From Mariniflexile sp. TRM1-10 (GTDB lineage Bacteria; Bacteroidota; Bacteroidia; Flavobacteriales; Flavobacteriaceae): a stretch of DNA of 64,000 nucleotides. Positions 27,016 to 36,067 of the stretch are shown here, piece after piece; the stretch's first letter is position 1; each line of letters begins with the position of its first letter. The DNA lies in contig NZ_CP022985.1 of assembly GCF_003425985.1 (NCBI RefSeq), positions 3,704,001-3,768,000 of the forward strand, written 5' to 3'. Both the position numbers and the translations under genes were made by a program. The notes below the pieces were generated by a model. The model saw nothing but the letters and a program-made list of their open reading frames with translations, made no database searches and was not told the origin of the DNA.

Positions 27016-28467
27016 ATGAAAAAAGTATTAATATTTTTAGTATTCATTAGCGTTTTAACAAGCTGCTATGACGAATTTAGACTGGATAATGAGTTTTCTT
27101 CGGTAGCTTTTTCAAGTGCAGATGGTGGCTCTAATCAACCGGGAGTTCTTTGGAGAACGGTTGTTAAAGGCGAAGGACTTAAACTTGATGCTGGTATTTA
27201 TTTAGCTGGTATCTTAGATAATTCAAAAGAAAGATGGGCGGATTATGAATTGGATCCAAGCCTTCTTGTAGGAACTGATTATACCATGCTTCCTTCAGAT
27301 TATTATACGTTGAGTAATTCAAGCAGATTTGTAATTCCATCTGGAGAAACTGTTGGTAAAATATCGATTGTTTTAGATTCCATTAAATTTTTGAATGATC
27401 CACTAACAACAAAAATGAATTATGCCATACCTTTTAAATTAATTGAAACTTCAGAAGATAGCATTTTGAGTACTCAAAATACGCAAATACTTGTTTTAAA
27501 GTACATTAATAAGTATGAGGGTTTTTATAATCAAAAAGGGACTTTTCAAACCGTTGCTCCAAATGGAGAAACTTTAAATAGTGGTACTATTAACAATGTA
27601 ATTAGTGGAACCTCTATATTTTTAGATTCTCTTGAAATGAATGGTTCTATGAATTTAATAGGCGCAGATTATAAAATGAAATTACATGTGAATCCAGATA
27701 ATACGGTATCACTGGAATACAGTCCAAACTTAAATGCAGACAATTCACCAAAAAATATTGCGTTGGATGCCACTCCAAACGCTCCAAATGTATCCCCTTG
27801 GGAAAACGTTGATGGTGTAAACGATGGCGGAGATCCTACCTCATCAAATGATAGAGGTGCTAGCGGATTGGCCTTCGGTAACTGGCCTTTATTCGATACT
27901 TGGGATTATGTTGAATACACTTTTGATGGGGAGTATTTTATTACTCAATCGGATGTTTATTGGTTTGCAGATAGTAATCCTAATGATGGTGGCGTTTCAA
28001 AACCATACAATACCTATCTTCAGTATTTTGATTCTGAATCTGGAGCATGGAAAATTCTATATAATAATAATGTTGTTAACGGCACACCTATATCCGAAGC
28101 AAATTATGCCATATTAGATGGAACGTATACTTCAGATAATCCAGCTCCAGGGACAAGTTTAGATCAATATAATGTGACGTCTTTTGATGCTATTAGAACA
28201 AGTAAAGTTAGAATCAATTTTAAAGCGGTGGATGCATCAGGTATTTTGGAATGGAAAGTTTGGGGAGTTCCTGCGCCTGTAGGGTATGAAGCAGCGGCTA
28301 TTGCTAGTATAACAGAAAATGGTACTAATACTTACGATCCGGCTACAGGAACCCTCATTTTAAACTATACAGTAAATTACGCTTTAGAAGAATACACAAC
28401 GAATGTTTCAACTGAAATGGTTTGGCGAAATAGAATTAGGGATGGTGTAAACGAATGGAGACGTTGA
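27016..28467 (+). CDS. Surface lipoprotein, DUF1735-like plus discoidin-like module
   Basis: The lipoprotein signal ends at LTSC (Cys17). The N-terminal half (about 25-160) resembles the DUF1735 domain of SusE/F-position proteins (YTMLPSDYYTLSN, FVIPSGETVGKISIVLD, KMNYAIPFKLIE). A beta-rich middle follows. From about residue 240 a discoidin-like module begins NIALDATPNA and runs through WDYVEYTF, DVYWFAD and ASGILEWKVWG. That module recurs in the BNR protein at 55855-59082. Position directly after susC/D and the domain types suggest a surface glycan-binding protein. The gene is followed by a terminator at 28513. Confidence 0.8.
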   Translation: MKKVLIFLVFISVLTSCYDEFRLDNEFSSVAFSSADGGSNQPGVLWRTVVKGEGLKLDAGIYLAGILDNSKERWADYELDPSLLVGTDYTMLPSDYYTLSNSSRFVIPSGETVGKISIVLDSIKFLNDPLTTKMNYAIPFKLIETSEDSILSTQNTQILVLKYINKYEGFYNQKGTFQTVAPNGETLNSGTINNVISGTSIFLDSLEMNGSMNLIGADYKMKLHVNPDNTVSLEYSPNLNADNSPKNIALDATPNAPNVSPWENVDGVNDGGDPTSSNDRGASGLAFGNWPLFDTWDYVEYTFDGEYFITQSDVYWFADSNPNDGGVSKPYNTYLQYFDSESGAWKILYNNNVVNGTPISEANYAILDGTYTSDNPAPGTSLDQYNVTSFDAIRTSKVRINFKAVDASGILEWKVWGVPAPVGYEAAAIASITENGTNTYDPATGTLILNYTVNYALEEYTTNVSTEMVWRNRIRDGVNEWRR

Positions 28468-28512
28468 AGTTTATCATAATTAAAAATTCAATTTTATATT
28501 GAAAACTAAATG

Positions 28513-28555
28513 TCCCCGATACAAACCAAATTTAATGGCTATATCGGGGATTTTT
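28513..28555 (+). terminator. Terminator closing the susC/D-lipoprotein operon
   Basis: TCCCCGATA (28513-28521) pairs with TATCGGGGA (28542-28550), a 9-bp stem over a 20-base loop, followed immediately by TTTTT (28551-28555). It lies 46 bases after the stop at 28467 and before the true start of the next gene. Confidence 0.85.
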
Positions 28556-28605
28556 ATAACTATGGATTTTTTAATAATTCTACGCTTCAAATAATTTTCG
28601 CATCA

Positions 28606-31600
28606 ATGAAAAAATATATTGCATTCATATTATTTTGTTTTTTGTTCTCTTTAAACAATCATTTAAAGGCACAGAGTTTTAGTAGAATTGAAACGTTTGC
28701 TAATCTAAATAAATTAGAAGAAAATAACGGTGTAGCTATTGCCGATTACAACAAAGATGGCTATCCAGACCTTTTCGTTGTTGCGGCTCTTAAAGATGAA
28801 AACGGTGTAGATAAAAGTCATAGTAGATTATATAAAAACAACAATGATGGTACCTTTTTAGATATTACCGAAAGTGCAGGATTATTAAAAGACTTTTTTC
28901 CTGTTACAGACCCAGGTATTACACCAGAGGAAGCTCTAAAGGGAGCAAAATTTGGAGCTTTTTGGGGCGATTATGACAATGATGGATTCCCTGACTTGTT
29001 TCTGACTAATATATACAAGCTATACCTTTTTCATAACAAAGGTGACGGCACTTTTGAAGATGTTACAAAACAAGCAGGAATACTTGAAACCAGTGAATGT
29101 GTTTACACAGACGCCACTTGGTTTGACTATAATAAAGATGGATTATTAGATCTATATGTCTCCGACTGGGCGGGATGCAATTCAAATAGTTTTTATGTAA
29201 ACAATGGTAACGGAACTTTCACAAACAAAATAGAGTTATTTGCAGATACAGGAAATAAACATTCATTCATGAGTTTGCCATTTGATTTTAACAATGATGG
29301 CTGGCAAGATTTGTATGTAGCAAATGATGTCCCAGGACAAACATGTGATTTGTTTATAAATCAAAATGGCAAAGGTTTTACGGAAGAAACAGAATCATAT
29401 GGACTACATTTTAATCAAAATGCCATGGGACTTGCCTTAGGTGATTACAATCTTGATGGTTATTTTGATTTATACATAACCAATATTGATAAAAATGTTC
29501 TTTTTGAAAATAATGGCAAAAACACCTATTACAACGAAACATCAACTGTTCAAGGTGTAAAATATACCGAATGGGCATGGGATGCTGTTTTTGCAGATTT
29601 TGATTTAGACGCAGACGAAGATCTCTTTGTTGTTAATGGTTTTAATTATAAAAGTAATGGTGCAGAAAAAAACATCTATTTTCAAAATTTACATGCCAAT
29701 GGAGGTTCTAAATTCATTAATAAATCTGAAGCCTCAAACTTAGGAGACCTGACCATAAGTGTTGGAGCAGGGGTTTTTGACTTTGATAATGATGGCGACT
29801 TAGATGTATTTGTAACAAATAGTGATAGACCTTCCTATTTTTATGAGAATAAAACCACCGACTTTACTAATAAAAATGAAAATTTACATTGGCTTAAAAT
29901 TTCTTTAGAAGGTACGATCTCAAATAGAGATGCCATTGGAACAAAAATTCAAGTAAAAACAGATAAAAATACCCTTATTAGATATTTTACAGGTAAAGGG
30001 TTTTTATCTCAAAACTCAGTTCCAGTTCATTTTGGTTTAGCAAACGCTACAAAAATTGAAGCGCTAAAGATAACATGGCCCTCTGGTTTGGTTGAAACAT
30101 ACAACAACCTTCCTATGGACAAAACGTTTCACTTTAAAGAAAATTCATTTTATGAAATTTCCAATGTTGAACCAAGTATAAAAATGTATGGTTGTATGGA
30201 TCCTGACTCCTGCAACTACAATCCAAATGCAACGATAAATTCTGATGGCTGTATTTATTTAAATACTCAATCTACTATCTATGGAAGTAGTCACGTACTG
30301 CAATCTAGCACAGAATCTTATTCTTACCCACCACAATCTGGAAATACCATTATATGGCGTGTTGTAGGAGGTACCATCATAGAAGGAGAAAACACGAACA
30401 CTATAAAAATAAAGTGGGGTACGGATGCAGCAGGCACCGTAAGTATTATTGAAAAAAATGATTATTGCTCTAGCCAAAGTGTGAGCCTCAATGTTTTAAT
30501 TAGAAATTCATCAGATCCCATACCAACTATACATAAAAAATCTGTTGCCAGATTATGGAATGAAGCTTTGCTAGAAGCCATAAGAAAAGACTATGCAAGA
30601 CCAACAGTACACGCTAGAAATCTTTTTCACACAAGTATAGCTATGTATGATGCATGGTCAATATATGATGATAATGCAAAGCCATATCTTTTAGGAAATA
30701 CTGTTCATGAATTTACAAATGATTTTGAAGGGTTTGAGACAACAGAATCAATAGAGACAGCAAGAGATAAAACAATTAGTTACGCAGTATATAGACTTTT
30801 AAAGCATAGGTTTCAACACTCACCAAATCTTGAGGAAACCATGGCGTATTTTGATGGTTTAATGTTAGAGTTAGGATACGATACCGCTTATACATCAATA
30901 GATTACAAATCTGGAGACCCCATGGCTTTAGGGAATTATATAGCAAAAACCATTATAGATTATGGGTATACAGATGGTTCAAATGAAATGAACCAATATA
31001 AAAATAGTTATTACGAACCTGTTAATCCACCAATACTACTTAATAATCCAGATATAAACGAAAATGCTTTGTTGTACCCCAACAGATGGCAGCCCTTAAG
31101 TTTCAATACGTTTATAGACCAAAGCGGAAATTTAATAGAAGGTTCTACACCAAATTTTTTAGGCCCAGAGTGGGGTCGTGTAAAACCTTTTAATTTACAG
31201 AGTTCCGAAAGAACGGTTTATAGTAGGGCAGGACATGATTATATTGTTTACGACGATCCTGGATTACCGCCTCAACTCAATTTAGAAAAAAACACCCCTT
31301 CAAGCGATGCATATAAATGGAGTTTTTCTTTAGTGTCTGTTTGGAGTTCACATCTCAGTCCTTATGACACTATTATGTGGGATATATCCCCAAAGTCTAT
31401 TGGAAATATAGATTTTGATCTATTCCCAAATTCTGTAGATAGCTATAAAGATTTTTATAATTTAGAAAACGGAGGGGATATTAGTAAAGGACACCATATT
31501 AATCCTCGTACAAATGCTGCATATACAGAACAAATAGTACCAAGAGGTGATTATACGAGAGTTCTAGCCGAATTTTGGGCAGATGGTCCAGATTCAGAAA

Positions 31601-32658
31601 CACCACCAGGACATTGGTTTACTATATTGAATTATGTTAGTGACCATGAACTATTCAGTAAAAAATTTAACGGTACCGGAGCATCCTTAAATAATTTGGA
31701 ATGGGACGTTAAATCCTATTTTGTTTTAGGAGGCGCCATGCACGATTGTGCGATTGCTGCATGGAGTATTAAAGGGTGGTATGATTATATAAGACCTATT
31801 TCGGCCATTCGATTTATGGCAGAAAAAGGTCAAAGTTCAGACCCTTCAAAATCTAATTATCATGTAGCAGGTATTCCTTTAAAAGAGGGATTTATTGAAA
31901 CAGTAGAAACAGGGGATCCTTTAGCTGGAAATTCCAACGAAAATGTAGGTGAAATTAAAGTGTATGCATGGAAAGGACATGACTATATTCAAGATGCCAA
32001 TACAGACGAATCTGGAGTAGGTTGGATTTTAGCAAAAAACTGGTGGCCCTATCAACGCCCTTCTTTCGTTACCCCACCTTTTGCGGGTTATATTTCAGGA
32101 CATTCTACGTTCTCTAGGGCAGCCGCTGAGGTGATGACCCTGCTAACAGGAGACGAATATTTTCCTGGAGGCATAGGAGAGTTTAAAGCAAAAAGGAATG
32201 AATTTTTGGTTTTCGAAAAAGGGCCTTCGGTAGACGTAACATTACAATGGGCGACTTACCGTGATGCATCAGATCAATGTAGCCTTTCTAGAATATGGGG
32301 CGGAATACATCCACCTGCAGATGATATTCCAGGAAGGGTAATTGGGAAAACAATTGGTCAAAATGCATTTTATCATGCTGTCGATTATTTTAATGAAAAT
32401 ACTGATTCTATCAATCAAAAGCATTCTGTTTTTCCGAATCCTATAAAGGTGTTTAGTGAGGAATTAACTGTAACAAATACAAACCATACAGACACTTTCA
32501 ACCTTTTTGATATGAATGGCAGGTACATAAAATTGTTGGTTAGCAATTACTTAAGAACCAACCGAAAAACAATTTTGAAACTTCCTAGATCACTAACTAC
32601 TGGAATTTATATTCTGAAAATAAATAACAAAACCTATAAGATGGTTGTTCAAAAATAA
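28606..32658 (+). CDS. FG-GAP/ASPIC and vanadium-haloperoxidase-like fusion with type IX sorting domain
   Basis: The start at 28606 gives a clean signal peptide (MKKYIAFILFCFLFSLNNHL); the frame is open upstream but that part overlaps a terminator. Order of domains in the 1350 residues: seven FG-GAP/VCBS calcium-loop repeats (D-x-D/N-x-DG, about 38-420), ASPIC/UnbV (about 425-500), a Cys-rich GCMDPDSCNYNPNAT motif, a PKD-like strand region, then a PAP2/vanadium-dependent haloperoxidase domain (about 645-1265). The vanadate/phosphate site is complete: K-x6-RP (Lys1144, Arg1151), SGHS (His1166) and SR-x5-H-x3-D (Arg1229, His1235). A type IX secretion domain (VFPNP...) ends the chain. It could be a haloperoxidase or an acid phosphatase; the sequence does not separate them. 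Confidence 0.88.
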   Translation: MKKYIAFILFCFLFSLNNHLKAQSFSRIETFANLNKLEENNGVAIADYNKDGYPDLFVVAALKDENGVDKSHSRLYKNNNDGTFLDITESAGLLKDFFPVTDPGITPEEALKGAKFGAFWGDYDNDGFPDLFLTNIYKLYLFHNKGDGTFEDVTKQAGILETSECVYTDATWFDYNKDGLLDLYVSDWAGCNSNSFYVNNGNGTFTNKIELFADTGNKHSFMSLPFDFNNDGWQDLYVANDVPGQTCDLFINQNGKGFTEETESYGLHFNQNAMGLALGDYNLDGYFDLYITNIDKNVLFENNGKNTYYNETSTVQGVKYTEWAWDAVFADFDLDADEDLFVVNGFNYKSNGAEKNIYFQNLHANGGSKFINKSEASNLGDLTISVGAGVFDFDNDGDLDVFVTNSDRPSYFYENKTTDFTNKNENLHWLKISLEGTISNRDAIGTKIQVKTDKNTLIRYFTGKGFLSQNSVPVHFGLANATKIEALKITWPSGLVETYNNLPMDKTFHFKENSFYEISNVEPSIKMYGCMDPDSCNYNPNATINSDGCIYLNTQSTIYGSSHVLQSSTESYSYPPQSGNTIIWRVVGGTIIEGENTNTIKIKWGTDAAGTVSIIEKNDYCSSQSVSLNVLIRNSSDPIPTIHKKSVARLWNEALLEAIRKDYARPTVHARNLFHTSIAMYDAWSIYDDNAKPYLLGNTVHEFTNDFEGFETTESIETARDKTISYAVYRLLKHRFQHSPNLEETMAYFDGLMLELGYDTAYTSIDYKSGDPMALGNYIAKTIIDYGYTDGSNEMNQYKNSYYEPVNPPILLNNPDINENALLYPNRWQPLSFNTFIDQSGNLIEGSTPNFLGPEWGRVKPFNLQSSERTVYSRAGHDYIVYDDPGLPPQLNLEKNTPSSDAYKWSFSLVSVWSSHLSPYDTIMWDISPKSIGNIDFDLFPNSVDSYKDFYNLENGGDISKGHHINPRTNAAYTEQIVPRGDYTRVLAEFWADGPDSETPPGHWFTILNYVSDHELFSKKFNGTGASLNNLEWDVKSYFVLGGAMHDCAIAAWSIKGWYDYIRPISAIRFMAEKGQSSDPSKSNYHVAGIPLKEGFIETVETGDPLAGNSNENVGEIKVYAWKGHDYIQDANTDESGVGWILAKNWWPYQRPSFVTPPFAGYISGHSTFSRAAAEVMTLLTGDEYFPGGIGEFKAKRNEFLVFEKGPSVDVTLQWATYRDASDQCSLSRIWGGIHPPADDIPGRVIGKTIGQNAFYHAVDYFNENTDSINQKHSVFPNPIKVFSEELTVTNTNHTDTFNLFDMNGRYIKLLVSNYLRTNRKTILKLPRSLTTGIYILKINNKTYKMVVQK

Positions 32659-33254
32659 TTAGTGTCCGAAAAGATAATAGAATATAGACTAAAGAATATA
32701 GCACCGAAGTCAGATTGTTAGAAGGTTAGATTTCTAGACGATTAGATAGCTGTTTCTAAAACGATGACAAGATACCATTTCCGAATCACCTTTCACGATT
32801 CACGATTTGAATCTCCCTGATTAGGGTTGACCGATTCACCAAACCCCAGAACCATAGACTAAATGACAGCAAATAACAATGTTCAAAAATATTGAAGCCG
32901 TTTAAACTTTTCACAATTAGCTAAAAAATTGAGGATTAAATAGCGAAGAAAACACAATGTCAATTAAAACAGGATAATATAATATAGTTTTTTGATAATA
33001 ATACATCGTTCTTAAAATCTTAAGATGATACCTTTATCTCATAAAGTACAATATGTTTTAGTTGAATATATAGATTAAAAACTAGATAGTTTATGATGTT
33101 AAGTTTGAATTAGTTTGTTTTTCTTGGAAAACCAAAGAAGACTATTTTTTCTTCTTTGGTTTTATTTATAATTAAACTAGATATCTACACTTAGAACGTA
33201 AGGTGTTCAATTCGTGTTCAAACTTGTCTTAAAGTAAATATAAAAAATACAGCC
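32659..33254 (+). other. 596-base gap with low-complexity repeats, weak motif copy and an internal terminator
   Basis: No convincing gene. The first 200 bases are text-like repeats (GATTAGATAG- and GATTCACGATT-type). AGGATAATATAATATAG at 32971-32987 is a weak relative of the shared operator motif. A strong terminator stands at 33128. The following gene begins 92 bases after that terminator. Confidence 0.65.
33128..33168 (+). terminator. Intrinsic terminator inside the leader of the first HExxH gene
   Basis: AAAACCAAAGAAG (33128-33140) pairs perfectly with CTTCTTTGGTTTT (33151-33163) over the loop ACTATTTTTT, followed by ATTTAT. It lies 470 bases downstream of the previous stop, so it either ends a small RNA or attenuates transcription into the gene at 33255. 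Confidence 0.75.
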
Positions 33255-34679
33255 ATGAAAAATCGAGTGTTATTAAAAACTGTTTTCGCACTATGTTTAT
33301 TTTTATTGTTAGCGTGTTCTTCCAATGGGCCTTCACAAGAAGAACAAATTGAAGAAAATCCAGAGACCCCGGAAAACCCAACAGATACAGGAATAACGCC
33401 TCCGGATGATTTTGACTATATTTTTGCAAAAAAACCAACTGACGGTAAAGCTGTTTATACACCAATAGAGTTAAAGGACAACGATTTCGATTCTAATGAT
33501 AGTAAATGGAGTTATCAAAGAAGTGCCTCGTCTGACAATGTTATTGTTTTTTGGGAGAAAGGATTTGGTCAATATCCAAGTAAGACTTCAAGACTCAACC
33601 TTCGTGTTGATATCAATAATCTATTAAAAATGGCGGAGGAATTTTATGTATATTATCGTGATGTCATGAAGTTTGTAGTAAAAGGAAATTCCAAAACAGA
33701 TAATTATAGAATGATAATACAATTATTTTATCAAGAAGAATGGTTGGCCACAGGAGCAGGTTATGATAATATTATAGGAGCCTTATGGATTAGTCCTGCA
33801 ACTACAAAAGGGGGAGCAGTTATAGCTCACGAGTTTGGACACTCTTTTCAATACCAAGTGCATTGTGATGGAAATTATGGATTTAGAGATCAACCATATG
33901 TCGGATCATTTTGGGAGCAATGTGCACAATTCATGTCTTGGCAACAAAATAATGAAGATTATGTAGGCGAACTACCTTATTTATTGGATAATATCCATAA
34001 AAACTTTTCGCATGAAGATATTAGATATCAATCCATGTATTTACAGGAATATTGGAAAGAAAAACACGGAGCGGATTTTTTAGGAAAACTTTGGAGAGGA
34101 GCATTAACACCAGAGCATCCCATTCAAGCCTACAAAAGAATCACCGAAATATCCCAAGAAAAATTTAATGATGAAGTTTTTGTATATGCTTCTAAAAATA
34201 TGACTTGGGATTACCCCTTAGGTATTTATAACAGAGATTATATAAAAAACTTATCTGCATCAGACTATATAAATTATAAACATGCAACAACTTTAGAACC
34301 TATTGCTGACGGGTATTATCAAATTTCCAGTAATCAAAGTCCACAACCTTATGGTTATAATGCCATAGAACTGAGTGTTCCTGTAGTAGGAACAACTGTT
34401 TCTGTAGATTTTGTAGGGTTAGATGGGGGCTATGCTAATGTAGAAGGATGGCGTTATGGTTTTGTGGCTGTAAAAGATGATAACACACCCGTGTATGGCG
34501 CTATGGAAAAAACTAAAGAAGGAGTAGCTTCTATAATAATACCAGCAAGTATAAAAACATTATGGCTAATTGTAACTGGAGCGCCTACAGAACATGTAAA
34601 CCACATTTGGGATGATGTTTCAACTAATGATCAGAACTTTCCATATAAAGTCAAGTTTACAAATACAGCTATTGAATAA
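33255..34679 (+). CDS. Predicted zinc metallopeptidase lipoprotein (DUF6055-like), copy 1
   Basis: The protein is a lipoprotein (lipobox LLLAC, Cys21) with a Pro/Glu/Thr-rich spacer (about 25-50). The central domain carries AHEFGHSFQ (His192, Glu193, His196) and 25 residues later SFWEQCAQFMSWQ with Glu221. This HExxH plus downstream Glu is a gluzincin-like zinc site. The C-terminal part (about 330-474) is a beta domain with GWRYGFVAVKDDNTPVYG. The whole chain is paralogous to the product of 61183-62523 in order and motifs. It resembles DUF6055 proteins. A role in cleaving glycosylated protein at the cell surface is inferred from the motif and from the surrounding glycosidase and prolyl peptidase genes. 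Confidence 0.78.
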   Translation: MKNRVLLKTVFALCLFLLLACSSNGPSQEEQIEENPETPENPTDTGITPPDDFDYIFAKKPTDGKAVYTPIELKDNDFDSNDSKWSYQRSASSDNVIVFWEKGFGQYPSKTSRLNLRVDINNLLKMAEEFYVYYRDVMKFVVKGNSKTDNYRMIIQLFYQEEWLATGAGYDNIIGALWISPATTKGGAVIAHEFGHSFQYQVHCDGNYGFRDQPYVGSFWEQCAQFMSWQQNNEDYVGELPYLLDNIHKNFSHEDIRYQSMYLQEYWKEKHGADFLGKLWRGALTPEHPIQAYKRITEISQEKFNDEVFVYASKNMTWDYPLGIYNRDYIKNLSASDYINYKHATTLEPIADGYYQISSNQSPQPYGYNAIELSVPVVGTTVSVDFVGLDGGYANVEGWRYGFVAVKDDNTPVYGAMEKTKEGVASIIIPASIKTLWLIVTGAPTEHVNHIWDDVSTNDQNFPYKVKFTNTAIE

Positions 34680-34691
34680 ACGATAATCATC

Positions 34692-34754
34692 AAAAAGCAA
34701 TATAAAATGACGTTTAGTTTGTCAGACAGACTTGTCGAAGCTCTAATTTTAAAA
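34692..34754 (+). repeat. 63-bp dispersed repeat, direct copy at 50275-50338
   Basis: The segment from AAAAAGCAATATAAAATGAC to CTAATTTTAAAA matches 50275-50338 with few changes, including the common core GACGTTTAGTTTGTCAGAC and CTTGTCGAAG. It starts 13 bases after the stop of the HExxH gene. Confidence 0.85.
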
Positions 34755-34866
34755 AACATCATTGCTAGCGTAGTCGAAAAGCCTTGACAATTTAATTAAT
34801 AAGGTTTTAGACTTTAGTTTGTCTTGAGGAAAGTCGAAATCAAACTGACATTAAAATTCACTTTAT

Positions 34867-35712
34867 TTAAAATCTTTCCAGTCTATAATGCGATGGAGTA
34901 ACACCTTTAATCTCTTTAAATTTTCTGTTGAAATTTGCCGTATTTTGAAAACCACATTGTTCTGAAATATACGAAATAGAATAATCTGGGTAATTATGAA
35001 TGAGTTTACAGGCATTTTCAATTCTTATTTCTATTAAAAACTGAAAAAACGTTTTGTTTGTACGTTTTTTAAAATAGCGGCAAAAAGCATTTTTACTCAT
35101 ATTTGCTATTTCCGAAATCTCTTCTAAGGTTATAGGTTCGGAGTAATTTTCCATGGCATAATTAAACACATCATTCATACGCTTTCCCTCGTCATCTGTA
35201 TATTTCTTTTTATAAACAAATGAGGAAAGTGCTATTTTTTCAGCCTTAATGATATGGTCTATGATTTTTATAAGTGTAGCTATACGTTGTACTTTGTTTT
35301 GATATTTTAACTTATGAAACTGCTTAATAAGTTTCTTTTTTCTTGATAAAACCCTTATGCCATAATCGGACTGATTAAAGAAATCATGAAAGCTTTCAAA
35401 GTCAGCGAGTCCAAAAAAGTCTTTGCCAAATGAATTTTTATCAAAAAATAAAGTATATACGTCTGTTATTTCAGAGAAATTAATATCGCTTCTAAACACA
35501 TGGGGTACATAGCCACCTAACACTAAAATATCGTTCGGCATAAAATCACTAATAGTATCTCCAACTAGTAATGTGCCTGCACCTTGTTCAACATAACTAA
35601 TTTGTATTTCACTATGTTGGTGAAACTGATCATATAGTACACTTAAGTGTTCTTCTTGATAAACTAATGCCTCATTTTCAGGCTTCGGAATTTTAAATGG
35701 AAGTACTTTCAT
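34867..35712 (-). CDS. AraC-family transcriptional regulator
   Basis: This is the only reverse-strand gene. Its 281 residues comprise an N-terminal cupin-like sensor domain (HQHSEIQISYVEQGAGTLLV, DILVLGGYVPHVF) and a C-terminal AraC/XylS DNA-binding domain with two helix-turn-helix motifs (about 185-281: ITLEEISEIANMSKNAFCRY, ISYISEQCGFQNTANFNRKF, GVTPSHYR). It is transcribed away from the hydroxyproline catabolic genes across a 355-base gap that holds a copy of the shared inverted-repeat motif. Local regulation of those genes is therefore likely. The effector could be hydroxyproline, a peptide or a sugar; that is not readable from the sequence. Confidence 0.92.
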   Translation of the reverse strand: MKVLPFKIPKPENEALVYQEEHLSVLYDQFHQHSEIQISYVEQGAGTLLVGDTISDFMPNDILVLGGYVPHVFRSDINFSEITDVYTLFFDKNSFGKDFFGLADFESFHDFFNQSDYGIRVLSRKKKLIKQFHKLKYQNKVQRIATLIKIIDHIIKAEKIALSSFVYKKKYTDDEGKRMNDVFNYAMENYSEPITLEEISEIANMSKNAFCRYFKKRTNKTFFQFLIEIRIENACKLIHNYPDYSISYISEQCGFQNTANFNRKFKEIKGVTPSHYRLERF

Positions 35713-35979
35713 CTGTTTATATTTAGCCCCCTAACCCCCGAAAGGGGAATTCATACTAGTTCTAAGGGTTCTTTTTGTTATTTTAATCTTAACCCTTGGT
35801 TAGACTCTTAACCCATAATTCAAAACTCATAACTCATAATTCAATAACTCTTCCGTCAGATGTTACATCCATAATCATGTTCCTGTCTGTAAAAAGCGTT
35901 TTTAGCATGGATGTTTCATAACGACATGACTAGTTTTTTTGCTAATATTACTAAAAAAACAAAAACAAACCTATTTGTA

Positions 35980-36007
35980 GGGTAATATAGTATTACAATA
36001 GGCTAAT
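35980..36007 (+). promoter_or_regulatory. Candidate operator, copy 2 (before the hydroxyproline operon)
   Basis: GGGTAATATAGTATTAC then AATAGGCTAAT: the perfect inverted repeat GTAATA-TAG-TATTAC (35982-35996) is followed by GGCTAA. It ends about 31 bases upstream of the -7 box at 36038, a normal activator position, and lies in the gap shared with the divergent AraC gene. Confidence 0.7.
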
Positions 36008-36037
36008 AATTGTAATAAATTTTGTTATAGCAAGGTT

Positions 36038-36045
36038 TAAATTTG
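36038..36045 (+). promoter_or_regulatory. Bacteroidota -7 promoter box for the hydroxyproline operon
   Basis: TAAATTTG is an exact match to TAnnTTTG, 22 bases before the ATG at 36068. I find no -33 TTTG at the ideal distance, which would fit an activator-dependent promoter. Confidence 0.5.
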
Positions 36046-36067
36046 CATTTCTAAATTTATATATACA

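Larger units (their letters stand above)
35713..36067 (+). other. Divergent regulatory region between the AraC gene and the hydroxyproline operon
   Basis: No gene seen. It holds a CCCCCTAACCCCCGAAAGGGG repeat-type segment near the AraC start, a text-like AACTCATAA/AATTC repeat (about 35810-35850), the shared operator motif (35980) and a consensus -7 box (36038). Confidence 0.7.

Noticed and set aside
28510-28605. Longer N-terminus for the haloperoxidase-like fusion
   Set aside because: The extra 32 codons overlap the terminator stem at 28513-28555 and hide the signal peptide that starts at 28606.
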